Positions 8,736 to 17,982 are shown, counted from the stretch's first letter. The stretch is 20,495 bases of DNA from Trichomonas tenax (GCA_023091735.1 JALKBU010000935.1:1-20495); one strand, 5' to 3'. Translations and numbers: made by a program. The notes: a model not told the origin generated them from the letters alone.

Positions 8736-9706
8736 TTATTCTAACATTCGAAAATGATTAAGCAAAATATGAAACAGCTTCGAAACACAATGATCAGGAC
8801 ATGGTCTTCTCTTATCAGTTTCTTGAGCCTCGAACACAATGAACTCTTTCTTGTCATTTGCGTCGGCATATCCATACTTTAAAACACTTGCTTTATTATT
8901 CATTCTATATTCATAATTTGGCGCAGACCAAATGTTAACTATCTTCTGCTCGCCCAAGTACCACATATAGCCTTCTAGAACTAATGAATGAGATCTTGTA
9001 ATAAATTTGGATTCAACTTCAAAAAGTCGTCTACTTGTTTCTTTCCGAATACAAAACATTTCCCACGATTTGATGGTATCCATCCATTGATAACACTATC
9101 ATCAGGATCACTCCAAGTGATATCATTTAAAATGCCTTGTGATGGAATTTCATGGAATCTATCGATATCATTGATCTTTCTAATGTCTTTTAACTCTGGT
9201 GAAAGGCCGCCATGAACAATAAATACTTCATTGTCAATTACAGCAGCAATAGGAAGGAAATCGAACAATCTGTTGAAATATTCATATATTATACCACCAA
9301 AGAAGAGTCTTTCACATTCATTGCTGAATCTATAATTAGAATTTACCTGTCTCGATTCATGATTTCCTCTAAGTAAATATATTTTTCCGGTGTTGATTCT
9401 CCAAGCAAGCAAATAACAAATTGCATCAACAGAGTAATATCCTCTGTTCACATAATCACTCATAAATAAGTATTGATTTGTTTCAGGGCTTCCTGAAACT
9501 TCGAATAGCTTGAATAAGTCCTCGAGTTGGCCATGAATGTCACCGCATATTATGATGGGTGACTTTAATTCCAACAAATTTGATTCTTCTAACAAAATGT
9601 CGTTTGCTTTGATGTTTAGGTTTGTGACATCATCAGAATTTAGTTGCCTATCGTTTTGAATGTCATCAATAACTCTGTCAGCGAGTTGTATTGAACTTTC
9701 AGCCAT
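8736..9706 (-). pseudogene. PP2A-like PPP serine/threonine phosphatase split by a -1 frame break
   Basis: The first frame runs from the ATG at 9706 through GDIHGQ (metal ligands D56, H58), SDYVNRG (83-89; the family has GDYVDRG), LRGNHESR (N115), VHGGLSPEL (H165) and WSDPDD. It reaches a stop at 8981. The C-terminal part, with ITRSHSLVLEGY, SAPNYEYR and the end of the fold, continues in the -1 frame to a TAA at 8736-8738. The two parts meet at 9002-9008, where the coding strand reads A AAT TTA. Read across, the product would be about 323 residues, near the 309 of PP2A catalytic subunits. The first frame alone lacks the last metal-binding His and should be inactive. The C-terminal PP2A DYFL tail is absent. 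The break is either programmed frameshifting, a recent inactivating indel, or a sequencing error in the short A/T runs. A TAAA signal overlaps the stop. Confidence 0.85.
9002..9008 (-). promoter_or_regulatory. candidate -1 slippery heptamer A AAU UUA in the phosphatase gene
   Basis: In the zero frame the codons are CCA AAT TTA, so the heptamer has the canonical X XXY YYZ form, one known from a retroviral -1 site. A slip here places the ribosome exactly in the frame that encodes the conserved C-terminal half. About 40 to 80 bases downstream the coding strand can pair UUGG-CG-CAGA with UCUG-CG-CCAA (with small bulges), which is farther than the usual 5-9 base spacer. Function is not shown. Confidence 0.3.
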
Positions 9707-10408
9707 TTCGCAATCAAATTTTGACTAGCTTTAAAATAAGGTTATAAAATTTTATGCTAAATTTCGAAGTGATTTATAAGCAATATAATATAGCTATTAA
9801 GCTATGCATATTTTCGCATTAAAAATTATAAATTGATTAATAATTTGATCTAGTATGATGTATTATGGCTTATGTCGCTTGCAGTTTAATTTTATGTACT
9901 TTTTCCTATATAATTATTAATTTTTGACTTCATTTAATGTGAAAATTATTTTCATATTTGGAAACTTTGCTTAACAGGCTGATGCTTTAAATATAGCATC
10001 AACAGAATCAATTGCAAAGAACCCCAAATGATAAATCGTAGTAATTATTTGATGAAGACTTATTTGTTTTGATTGAGATCAAATTTTTCCCAAATTTCAT
10101 GATATACGGCATGATGTTTTAGACTATTGATGGCAACACAATTCTAGATGTGATGGAGTCAGAAAGATGAATTTTATCAAGAAATACATAAAATTATCAT
10201 TTATAAATTAGATAATATATATTAGAAACTTCATCTCAGGCATAGGTCTATGAATTCTTTTAACTCTTTTTGATTACATTGAAAAAAACATTAACAATCA
10301 TATTAATTCTGAGCTCACGGTTGAACATTATCATCTGTATTCTTTGTGATATATCCACCCAATGTATAAATGATTTTTAAAAATTTACCAAATTTTATTA
10401 TAAATAAA
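9707..10408. other. AT-rich intergenic region between phosphatase and F5/8C-like genes
   Basis: About 700 bases hold no gene that I can support. The one clear structure is the hairpin TGATGCT-ttaaatat-AGCATCA at 9980-10001. The part next to 9707 must contain the phosphatase promoter; the part next to 10408 holds the 3' end of the F5/8C-like gene, with TAAA about 12 bases after its stop. Confidence 0.5.
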
Positions 10409-11218
10409 TTAAATCTTTTCTAAATAAACAGAGCCATTAAAATCTAAATAAGACAAAACTAACTGATTATTGTTAGATGAGTTTGGACCTTTGTTTGTTA
10501 ATTTGAAATGTCTAAAATAATTATTATTTGGAGATTCTATTGCAAATGAATATTTCTCGTTTGGTTTGCTGACAGATTTTTCTGCACTCTTTGAATCCAA
10601 AGTAACCCAAATTGCTTTATCATTAGATCCTTCTAAAATCCAAGTCTGAGGGAAGATTTTCTCTGCCGTTCCCAAAATATACTCGCTAACTTTAATTTTC
10701 ATAAACGATGGAAAAGATATTTGTACAAAGGAATTTTCTGTTGGATTTGAGTTGAAGTAAATATTTGGCTTTCCTGAGAAGAGAGCGTCAACGCCCTTAT
10801 CTTTGAATGTAGGTGTTGAAGTGGCTGTAAAAATGCCACATTCAAGAAGATTAATTTGTTCTCTTGTTCCATTTGCTGTAGCAATGCTATGTATAATGTC
10901 CTTGATAGAAGAGCTAAATCCTGTTGCTGGGCATTCTATTGATTGTAAGAATTTTTCTGTATCTTCTTTTGTAACTTTGTAATTAAATAGCAAATATGTA
11001 ACAATAGAGTTCAAAATTTTATCATGTTGATCCATCCAACCTCTGTAAATTGAAACAAACTTTTGTGGCGTTATCCAATCGCATTCTTGAATTCGATCTA
11101 TCTCCTCAAGCGAAAAATCGAGGAAATTTATACTTTCAATCTGTTGCATGGCTTCCTCTGGTTTGATTTTTTGCTCTTTTACGGCTTCTGATATTTCAAA
11201 AAATTTTGCTGTAGACAT
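10409..11218 (-). CDS. small protein with helical N-terminus and F5/8 type C (discoidin-like) domain
   Basis: This protein has 269 residues and no signal peptide or membrane segment. Residues 1-115 are helical and resemble the BACK-like region found in trichomonad BTB proteins, but there is no BTB domain in front. Residues about 150-267 look like an F5/8 type C galactose-binding-like domain: TWILEGSND (192-200), WVTLDSKS, then FRHFKLTNKGPNSSNNNQL (235-253) and YLDFNGSV near the end, which is the pattern seen in many intracellular trichomonad proteins. Partner or ligand is unknown. An upstream in-frame GTG at 11239 is not a likely start; the ATG at 11218 is preceded by an initiator-like TCATA. 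The USP7-like gene ends only 98 bases upstream, so the promoter must be very compact. Confidence 0.65.
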   Translation of the reverse strand: MSTAKFFEISEAVKEQKIKPEEAMQQIESINFLDFSLEEIDRIQECDWITPQKFVSIYRGWMDQHDKILNSIVTYLLFNYKVTKEDTEKFLQSIECPATGFSSSIKDIIHSIATANGTREQINLLECGIFTATSTPTFKDKGVDALFSGKPNIYFNSNPTENSFVQISFPSFMKIKVSEYILGTAEKIFPQTWILEGSNDKAIWVTLDSKSAEKSVSKPNEKYSFAIESPNNNYFRHFKLTNKGPNSSNNNQLVLSYLDFNGSVYLEKI

Positions 11219-11316
11219 TTTTTGAAATATGAACTTCACTTATTTTTTGACACATTTTACTTGTCATGTTTTAGGTGTCAAAATTAAAAATTACATGTCA
11301 AATAAATAATAATTTT
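11219..11316 (-). promoter_or_regulatory. compact promoter of the F5/8C-like gene
   Basis: These 98 bases separate two minus-strand genes. Reading toward the gene they contain ACATGTCA on the opposite strand (11293-11300), the 15-mer GTAAAATGTGTCAAA (11246-11260), and an initiator-like TTCATA with the A about 12 bases before the ATG (11228-11233). Trichomonad promoters typically have an initiator of the form TCA-pyrimidine-T/A next to the start codon. The 15-mer recurs upstream of the next gene. Confidence 0.45.
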
Positions 11317-14300
11317 TTATAATATCTTCAAAGCGACATGATCTTTTGTATTCGTTTGTCTATCTGGTAAATGAAAAACTTGTAATTCTAATGACTTCAT
11401 CTTCAAGTAAGAATCTAAAGTATCTTCATTCTTTAATGTAACATTCTTTGATTTTCCTGCGATTGAGGTTGAAGCATCAATGTGCCATTTAGAAACATCA
11501 ACATCATAGAATTTGGACAATCTCTTCTTCAGCTGTGAAGCTTTCTCACCTGCAGTAGCTTTAAAGAGCAGTGGAGGATATTTGCTCAAATCTTCATTCT
11601 TTTCATCAATAATATGTGTCATCGGAATTAAATATTCATCTTCCTGTAAACTTGTTTCATCATCTGGTATTCTCTCTATTCTTAATGATAAACTATCATC
11701 ATTTAATTTATTATTACCTTTGAGAATCTCCCAAATTGAAGTACCCCAAACTGTGAAGAATCTGTATTCTTCGATATCTCCATCAACAATTTCTTCTTTG
11801 ATTAAGCTCTCGAAGATTGTATGAATTGCAGTATGCATTGGCAAGATCTTAATTAACTCTGTTTGGATGACTGCTGCTTCTTCTGAGACTTGAATGCGCT
11901 GATATAATGAGTTAGCGATAGTTTCTTCATTAATTCCTTTGCGAACTTCGAAATACAATGATCCTTCCTTAGATTTATGGAAGATTGTTTCAACTGAAGA
12001 CTTCTTGGATGCTTTGATTGGAATACTCTTTGGCTTTGATGTTTCTGAATTTGCTTCGAACAAAACAATTGAATCATTCTCTGGATTATATTCCGTGTTG
12101 AAAAGTTTGGAAATTGCAACTTTGAGATCGGTTGTTTTAAGAGATAGTGGAACTCTGATTTTCTCATTTGCATTGTTTTCAATTGAATGAATATCCAAAA
12201 CTATTGAAGTATGCTTCATCTCCATATAGAGTGGGAATTTAGAGTCGTCATATTGTTCCAGTACATTTGATATTTCTTTGATTCCATCTGTGTTTTCATA
12301 ATTATTGTGCTTGGAGTCTGTTTGGAAAACTAAGATGATTCCATTGTGAATTTGATTGGAGTTTAATGGCAAATCATTTGGAAGGCTGCGTGCACGGCCA
12401 CCATATTCTTCAACATAAACAGCGCATCCCTCAGGAGCTTTAGCAAATTCGCAAGCATCTTTGATTGTCTTTGTTTCCGCAAAATGACTGAAACTAATGT
12501 AAACTAAATTCTGTCCATCAAAGCTCTTTGTAAAAATCAATACTTCTCCTTTTTCTGGTGCTTTGCCTTTCTGGATATATAATGTAGAAATTCCGGATAA
12601 GAATTTACCAACAGCATTTGGATTTTCTCTACCGATGACTTTAGATGGATTTCCATAAGCACCGCATTGCCAAATAGTGAAATCATCATTTCCGATAATC
12701 TCTTTGACAGTTTCATAAAGCTGCTGAGCTGTTCCTTGTAACTGAACTTTAACACACTTAACATTTTCCTTCTTAACAATAAATCCAATTGAAGTTTCAT
12801 CCTTGAGATCATCTTCGGTTATGTATTGAATATCAGCTTCATAAATCTTCTGAAGTTCTAATTTTCTTTTTGCTTCAAGTTCCGCTTGAATATTCTTAAA
12901 TATAACATCTAAGTGTGCTGGAGCCTTCTTGTTTGGTGGATTATAAACATCATTCATCTTGTTTCTGTTAACGTAAACAAGCAAATAAGCAGAATGATCA
13001 ACTGTTCTTCTCCTTCTTGCAACTGGTTTCTTCCTCTTTTCGAAAGTCATTTTGTTCCTGAGATTGCGTTTTGTGAATTTCTTTGTCTGCTTTGGCTTTT
13101 TAACGGGCTCTTCCTCATCTTCATCATTCTCTGGCTGTCCAAAATTAGATTTAAACACATCATCTTTCTTTGCTTTTCTGACAATACTATCATTGAATTC
13201 ATACCAATCAGAGTCGATATCTGGTTTGATGTATGTGTAGTAATGTCCAACATAGTCAGCTCCACTGCTGACAACAACTCCAACTAAATCATACCAAAGT
13301 GGTTCTTCACAGTCAACGACATACTTTGACATATCAATAGATTCTGGATATTCGAACCAATCATTGCTTTTAACCAGAGCATCTTTGTTGTAATCATAAG
13401 TTAATCTGTTAAGATGTAATTGCAATACATTAGGAAGATGTGTGAGCTCTAAATTTATATCTGCATCCTGTTTTCCATGTCCAGGAACATTGTATTGATT
13501 GCTTCCTTCCAATCTATCGACTTGTTCATAAGCTTCGAATGCTTCATCAAGATTAGAGTTACCAACAACACGTATTTGCAAATCTCCAAATGTATTCTCT
13601 GTGAATGACTCATAATCAATGTTAACACAGCGAAGAGCAGTGCGTTGTTTACCGATGAATAATGATGTGATAGTTTTTTCGTATTGTGTGCCTTTCAACT
13701 TTTCCTCTAGCTTGGCCATCAATAAGCGGTTGAATTCTTGAACATCGTTTGGTTCCAAAACATCTTTTGAGCTCCATCCGAATGATTTTGTCAATGCTTT
13801 TGAAGAAACAGCACTTGGTGAAACTTCGAGGTTATAGAATAGCATTTGGAGTTGCAATGATATTGACATCTCTGGATCTTCGATATCTGCTGTTGGAATT
13901 GAATAAACAATTTGGCGAAATGCAGGAATGTGGAAAAGGATCTGAAGTGCACTATTCATGTAGCATGTTGCACCTTGGTTCTCGATACCAACGTATCCTG
14001 TATTTTCACGTAATTCTGCATTTCCATATAATTTAGTTTCATTACTGAGTGAAGAAAATGTAACGTTAACATTCAAAGCATCATTTGTAACAAAACCTTC
14101 TGTCTCTGTTAAAGCTCGAATTGAGATGAAATTCGAAAAATACATAACAGCGAAATTCTTCGATAATGTGCCATTTGCTGTGGTAGAAATCGTCTCTTTT
14201 TCGTTGACTGTGTTCGTAATTGTGATTGTAATGTTGATTTTTGTTGGTGCAATTGGAGGATTTTCTAATGTAACCTTTAAATCCAGGAATGGAACAGTTC

Positions 14301-14517
14301 CTGTATTCTTTGTTGCATTTACTTTGAATTTATATGGTCCAGCAGGAAAAGAAATGCTTTCATATGGACCTGGAGTATTTATAATGTTCGGAATTGAAAA
14401 TACGTGGCTTTCTTTGAAGTCAATTGATTCTCCTTTCGCCATTATTTCAGCATCTTGCTGAATTTTGTCTTCTTTCGTGGCAAATAATGAATTCATATCA
14501 TCAAAATCTTGACTCAT
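11317..14517 (-). CDS. USP7-type ubiquitin carboxyl-terminal hydrolase
   Basis: This 1066-residue cysteine protease removes ubiquitin from proteins. The order matches USP7/HAUSP: a MATH-like domain (about 35-165), a USP catalytic domain (about 174-515), then a long C-terminal region with ubiquitin-like folds (about 540-1060). The Cys box GYVGIENQGATCYMNSALQ holds Cys185; the His box is VGHYYTYIKP (His425) followed by WYEFNDSIV (Asn442, Asp443), so the catalytic set is complete. KSFGW and DVQEFNRLL (258-266) are also as in USP7. An acidic then strongly basic insert (about 463-505; RKKPVARRRR) sits just before the last catalytic strand AYLLVYV and looks like a nuclear localisation signal. The ATG at 14517 is clear, and TAAA overlaps the stop. 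The family call is firm; nuclear location is inferred. Confidence 0.93.
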   Translation of the reverse strand: MSQDFDDMNSLFATKEDKIQQDAEIMAKGESIDFKESHVFSIPNIINTPGPYESISFPAGPYKFKVNATKNTGTVPFLDLKVTLENPPIAPTKINITITITNTVNEKETISTTANGTLSKNFAVMYFSNFISIRALTETEGFVTNDALNVNVTFSSLSNETKLYGNAELRENTGYVGIENQGATCYMNSALQILFHIPAFRQIVYSIPTADIEDPEMSISLQLQMLFYNLEVSPSAVSSKALTKSFGWSSKDVLEPNDVQEFNRLLMAKLEEKLKGTQYEKTITSLFIGKQRTALRCVNIDYESFTENTFGDLQIRVVGNSNLDEAFEAYEQVDRLEGSNQYNVPGHGKQDADINLELTHLPNVLQLHLNRLTYDYNKDALVKSNDWFEYPESIDMSKYVVDCEEPLWYDLVGVVVSSGADYVGHYYTYIKPDIDSDWYEFNDSIVRKAKKDDVFKSNFGQPENDEDEEEPVKKPKQTKKFTKRNLRNKMTFEKRKKPVARRRRTVDHSAYLLVYVNRNKMNDVYNPPNKKAPAHLDVIFKNIQAELEAKRKLELQKIYEADIQYITEDDLKDETSIGFIVKKENVKCVKVQLQGTAQQLYETVKEIIGNDDFTIWQCGAYGNPSKVIGRENPNAVGKFLSGISTLYIQKGKAPEKGEVLIFTKSFDGQNLVYISFSHFAETKTIKDACEFAKAPEGCAVYVEEYGGRARSLPNDLPLNSNQIHNGIILVFQTDSKHNNYENTDGIKEISNVLEQYDDSKFPLYMEMKHTSIVLDIHSIENNANEKIRVPLSLKTTDLKVAISKLFNTEYNPENDSIVLFEANSETSKPKSIPIKASKKSSVETIFHKSKEGSLYFEVRKGINEETIANSLYQRIQVSEEAAVIQTELIKILPMHTAIHTIFESLIKEEIVDGDIEEYRFFTVWGTSIWEILKGNNKLNDDSLSLRIERIPDDETSLQEDEYLIPMTHIIDEKNEDLSKYPPLLFKATAGEKASQLKKRLSKFYDVDVSKWHIDASTSIAGKSKNVTLKNEDTLDSYLKMKSLELQVFHLPDRQTNTKDHVALKIL

Positions 14518-15025
14518 AAAATTTTGCCTTGGTCATATGTCATGTAAATTATTTGACACATTTTACATGCCAAAAAATGTTGCCCCCTATTCTTTGTTGT
14601 TCGATATTTTTCATGATACATCAAGTCTATTAATTAGATATTAAAAATCTAGATATTCTATGAAGTTTATATAATATTACCAATATAAACTTCCATTCTT
14701 CTAAACTAGGAGCCAAGTTATAGCTTACTTTTTATACTCGAAATTTTGAATATTCAAACTCAATTGAAAATAAAATACTCATATCTCAATTAATATTTAA
14801 AATTGCCATTTATCAATAGCATTAACTAATACTATAGCTAGTCGACTTCAAAATTTATTATATTCGATAGGATAGCTTAATCACAAATTGAGATATAAAA
14901 TACTTTTTATCTCCATCAATTATTGCTAATTTAAATTCTTATTTGACTTAATTGTTTATAATACATGGGTTAGAGTTAACCTACAAAACACTTTTTATTA
15001 TTTAACAATAACAAACTAACAAAAT
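14518..15025. other. intergenic region with promoter of the USP7-like gene
   Basis: About 500 AT-rich bases contain no gene. The end next to 14517 holds the USP7-like promoter. The rest contains only AT-rich DNA and the 3' end of the VPS9-like gene. Confidence 0.5.
14538..14569 (-). promoter_or_regulatory. promoter motifs of the USP7-like gene
   Basis: GTAAAATGTGTCAAA (14552-14566 on the minus strand) is identical to the 15-mer upstream of the F5/8C-like gene and lies 34 bases from the ATG, against 27 there. It is embedded in the inverted repeat CATGTAAA-13-TTTACATG (14541-14569), next to TGTCATG. The matching distance and strand argue for a real element. Confidence 0.5.
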
Positions 15026-16441
15026 TTATTTATATTCAGCTAATATTTGATCTATTTTTCGTTGTACATCGCTTGGATGCTCTTGACTCCTAAATTCTTT
15101 AACATATTTGATAGCAGCAGCAAGAGATGTCATAGAATGAGACATTAATTGACCAACTTCTAATGGTCTGTACATTTCACAGTAATATCTAATACCTTCT
15201 GGATTAATTATCGTAACAGAGCAAATACAAACAACTAAAATAATGAAGAAATCATCAAAAGCAAGTTTGATCACTTCTTTTGTCGGGGATCTATCTGATG
15301 CAAACTCATCAATGAACAAAGATATTGAGCATATATCAAAAGCAATATCTAATGGATTTGTATAAAATTGAATAAATCCAAGCTTTTCCGAAATCAGTTG
15401 CAATTTTGGTATACTCGAAAAAAGCTCTAAGAATGTCTTAGACTTTTCTTCTAAAGTGAAAATATTCGGCATATTCATATCGTTTGGTGTTAATCTCATG
15501 ATAATATACGAAGAGCATTGAAATTCCGCCTCAGGTGTTATCAATCCATTTGTTTCGACGTATAAACAGTTGAAAATCATTCGTAATAATGAAGCTCTGA
15601 AAGATGCTTTCTGTTTATCATCGAATGTGATATTTTTAGCTGTCTGTTTCTCAAAAAATGTATCAATGTATAAATTAAGACTGTTTGGATTTGTTCTTGG
15701 CTGATTCCATTTTGTTCGCTTCAAAAAACTCGTTTTCTGTGGTAATTTTTCGCCTCTTCCTGAAATATCTAATATGATTTGGTCAAAGTCCGACATTTTT
15801 CCCTCTGAAATGTAATAATTCTCGACTTTCGAATCAAATGGATTTGGTGGACAATAAGAATAGAGATGTGAATAGAACTTTCCTTGTTCTGCTATGTTTT
15901 TGCATAACGCTTCTGTCGGATTTTCTGGTGGCTCTTCTAATTTCTTTTGATGAACATTGCAAAAGTTCTGTAATAATTTAATTCTTTTATATAATTTCTG
16001 ATATTTTTCGTTTTTCTTGAAAATTTGGAGAACATATTCTTGAAAACCATTGAAATCGAAAGTTCCTGGAACATTTTGATTACCTAAGACTTCGAAAAAT
16101 AATATGCAGACAGATATGATTGTGCACACATTTGCACGAAGTCGACGATCTTCTATACGATGATTATGGATAAGTTTAACAAGTTTTTCGTATGCAAATC
16201 TCAAGTAAGGAGGAGCATTTTTCGGAGGACCTTTGGAAAAGTGCTCTGTTCCTCCAAGAGATATTTCACAGCGTTTCTTTTCAGCATTAAATCGCTCTTG
16301 TAATTTATTATAAATTTCGTTTGTCTTGGTCATCTTGATATTATAGTCAGGAACGTCTATTGGATATATCGTGATGAGTCTGGCGATTTCTTGAGGCAAT
16401 GGCGGAAGCGGCAACTGTGCAGTTTCGTTGCTTCCGTCCAT
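15026..16441 (-). CDS. VPS9-like domain protein (putative Rab5-type exchange factor)
   Basis: This protein has 471 residues and no signal peptide. The N-terminal part (about 75-165) is helical. Residues about 275-450 resemble a VPS9 domain: DDKQKASFRASLLRMIFNCL, then LTPNDMNMPNIF, then LAFDDFFIILVVCICSV (393-409) in place of the usual A-D-x-x-x-P-x-L-x-Y-V helix, and HSMTSLAAAIKYV (435-447) in place of YYLTNLxxAVxFI. The Asp and Thr positions are kept but the YY pair is not, so exchange activity on Rab5-like GTPases is uncertain. Trichomonads carry many VPS9-like proteins. An in-frame TGA sits directly before the ATG, so the start is fixed. TAAA overlaps the stop. The family assignment is a pattern match by eye. 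Confidence 0.55.
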   Translation of the reverse strand: MDGSNETAQLPLPPLPQEIARLITIYPIDVPDYNIKMTKTNEIYNKLQERFNAEKKRCEISLGGTEHFSKGPPKNAPPYLRFAYEKLVKLIHNHRIEDRRLRANVCTIISVCILFFEVLGNQNVPGTFDFNGFQEYVLQIFKKNEKYQKLYKRIKLLQNFCNVHQKKLEEPPENPTEALCKNIAEQGKFYSHLYSYCPPNPFDSKVENYYISEGKMSDFDQIILDISGRGEKLPQKTSFLKRTKWNQPRTNPNSLNLYIDTFFEKQTAKNITFDDKQKASFRASLLRMIFNCLYVETNGLITPEAEFQCSSYIIMRLTPNDMNMPNIFTLEEKSKTFLELFSSIPKLQLISEKLGFIQFYTNPLDIAFDICSISLFIDEFASDRSPTKEVIKLAFDDFFIILVVCICSVTIINPEGIRYYCEMYRPLEVGQLMSHSMTSLAAAIKYVKEFRSQEHPSDVQRKIDQILAEYK

Positions 16442-16656
16442 TCACAATGGGAAAAAATAAATTGAAAGTTTTGAACCTCAATAGCATTGTTGAGTATACA
16501 GATTGTGGTTTTTCGGGGTAATCCAAAATTTTGTCCATCATGATAAATCAGCAATCTGAGAATATCCATAATCATAATTTCCCTAATATATATAAAATAA
16601 ACAATTTCCCTATAATTTATATCGAAATCATAATAATTTCTTATAATTTGTTATTA
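16442..16656. other. promoter-side spacer of the VPS9-like gene
   Basis: This 215-base AT-rich spacer precedes the VPS9-like ATG and ends at the mariner-like inverted repeat. Short open frames here overlap the gene start in other frames and are not convincing. Confidence 0.45.
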
Positions 16657-16676
16657 CCCAGTTTCACAATACTTTA
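16657..16676 (+). repeat. left terminal inverted repeat of the mariner-like element
   Basis: Starts with CCCAG next to TA. It pairs perfectly with 17963-17982; including the flanking TTA/TAA the match is 23 of 23. Confidence 0.85.
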
Positions 16677-17493
16677 GCCACTCCCTCTGCCTTTTTGGGT
16701 GTTTACGTGTCATATTGTCAGATTCATTTTTTAATGGATGGTTCAACGCTGTTTACCCCAAATTCATATGTAAACTGCTAGCTGAGGTTTTTCCGCATGA
16801 ATTAACGCATACCATGCAATACATGAGTACCAATAAACTTCAAAAAATCAGCTCATAAATTACGTAATTTCTTCATCTCTCAGAAATTCATACGATGATC
16901 ATTAATTTTGACTTCAAGTTCTCCAAATAAATTGTATACACTAACCATTTCTTTAATAAAAATATTATCATACCGTTAACAATTTTAGGTCCAAAATTAT
17001 TCAATCACGAAAAACAATAATTTCTCATATTTGAGTGCAGAATCGCCAAATACAGGCGAATCCTAGCACCTCCATACACATAACATCAATCAAATCCAAC
17101 AAAACGTTGAAATTTTACTGATGATTTTAACAAAATAAAGATGATTACGCTTATTCATGTAAATTTAATCCTCTCATTGTTATTAGTATCATACAAGGAA
17201 TCATCTGCTTAATTATAACTACTAAAGCACATATAAATAAATTATCATATCAGATCATAGTAAAAACTTTAATGTAATTCATTGGATGTATTTGAAATTA
17301 AATATTTTCATTATGTGGAACATTTTCACTATGTAATACTCCTTAAAATAAGGTTTTTCAAAAATGAATGAAAAAAATTGAAAATGTCTATTTTAACGAT
17401 TTGCTCAATCAGCATTCATTATGTAATAATTATAAAATCCAAGTTATTATTCGGATTTCATTTTCTCCCTCTTAAATGTTAAAAAAAAATAAA

Positions 17494-17513
17494 TCTCTGG
17501 TTTTGATCAGAGA
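17494..17513 (+). repeat. hairpin inside the mariner-like element
   Basis: TCTCTG-8-CAGAGA forms a six-pair stem followed by a T-rich run, in the style of a terminator-like hairpin. No gene is attached to it. Confidence 0.5.
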
Positions 17514-17637
17514 AATTTTTTCTACATATTTGAGTCATTCTAACTAATAATATAAATAGTATCCACTAACTATGGAGAAATGATATTCAATTAAAAGCAT
17601 GATAAATGAACTAATAATAAATTTCAATATATAATTT

Positions 17638-17656
17638 TCCTGCTGGATGAGCAGGA
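17638..17656 (+). repeat. hairpin inside the mariner-like element
   Basis: TCCTGCT-GGATG-AGCAGGA is a perfect seven-pair stem with a five-base loop, GC-richer than its surroundings. Function unknown. Confidence 0.6.
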
Positions 17657-17962
17657 TATGATATTCTTTGACATCGCTATGCCATGTATATCTTATATCT
17701 AATGCACTTCATGGATTTTAAAATATTTTTTTTCGACAAAAAGAAAAAGAATTTCTCTGAGTCGAACCTATGGCATATAAAATATTTAGCATTAACTAAG
17801 ACACTACACCACAATTCAACATTCATCATTTTATTTCAATAATGACACTAAAAATATTGTCTACAGAAAGGTGACTCAAAAAAGGAAAAAACACACCAGT
17901 GCTATTTCGAACAACCAAACTTTAATCAAAATTCCTGACACATCTTGCTTTAGACTTGTGGA

Positions 17963-17982
17963 TAAAGTATTGTGAAACTGGG
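17963..17982 (-). repeat. right terminal inverted repeat of the mariner-like element
   Basis: Exact reverse complement of the left repeat, ending in CTGGG followed by TA. Confidence 0.85.

Larger units (their letters stand above)
16657..17982. mobile_element. decayed Tc1/mariner-like element with terminal inverted repeats
   Basis: The ends CCCAGTTTCACAATACTTTA (16657-16676) and the exact reverse complement at 17963-17982 are inverted. Similarity extends inward through (C/A)-CCAC-like bases with mismatches. TA lies directly outside both ends (16655-16656 and 17983-17984), as expected for the TA target duplication of Tc1/mariner transposons. The length of 1326 bp is also typical of mariner. 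No transposase frame survives: all frames carry many stops and I could not find a DDD/DDE motif. It is therefore a dead copy or a non-autonomous derivative. Two hairpins lie inside. Confidence 0.75.

Noticed and set aside
11219..11239. seven-residue upstream extension of the F5/8C-like protein
   Set aside because: It also needs GTG, and an initiator-like TCATA lies inside it, just before the ATG at 11218.
16347..16575. two overlapping minus-strand frames at the VPS9-like gene start
   Set aside because: They overlap the gene in other frames; a TGA directly before the gene's ATG rules out an N-terminal extension in frame.
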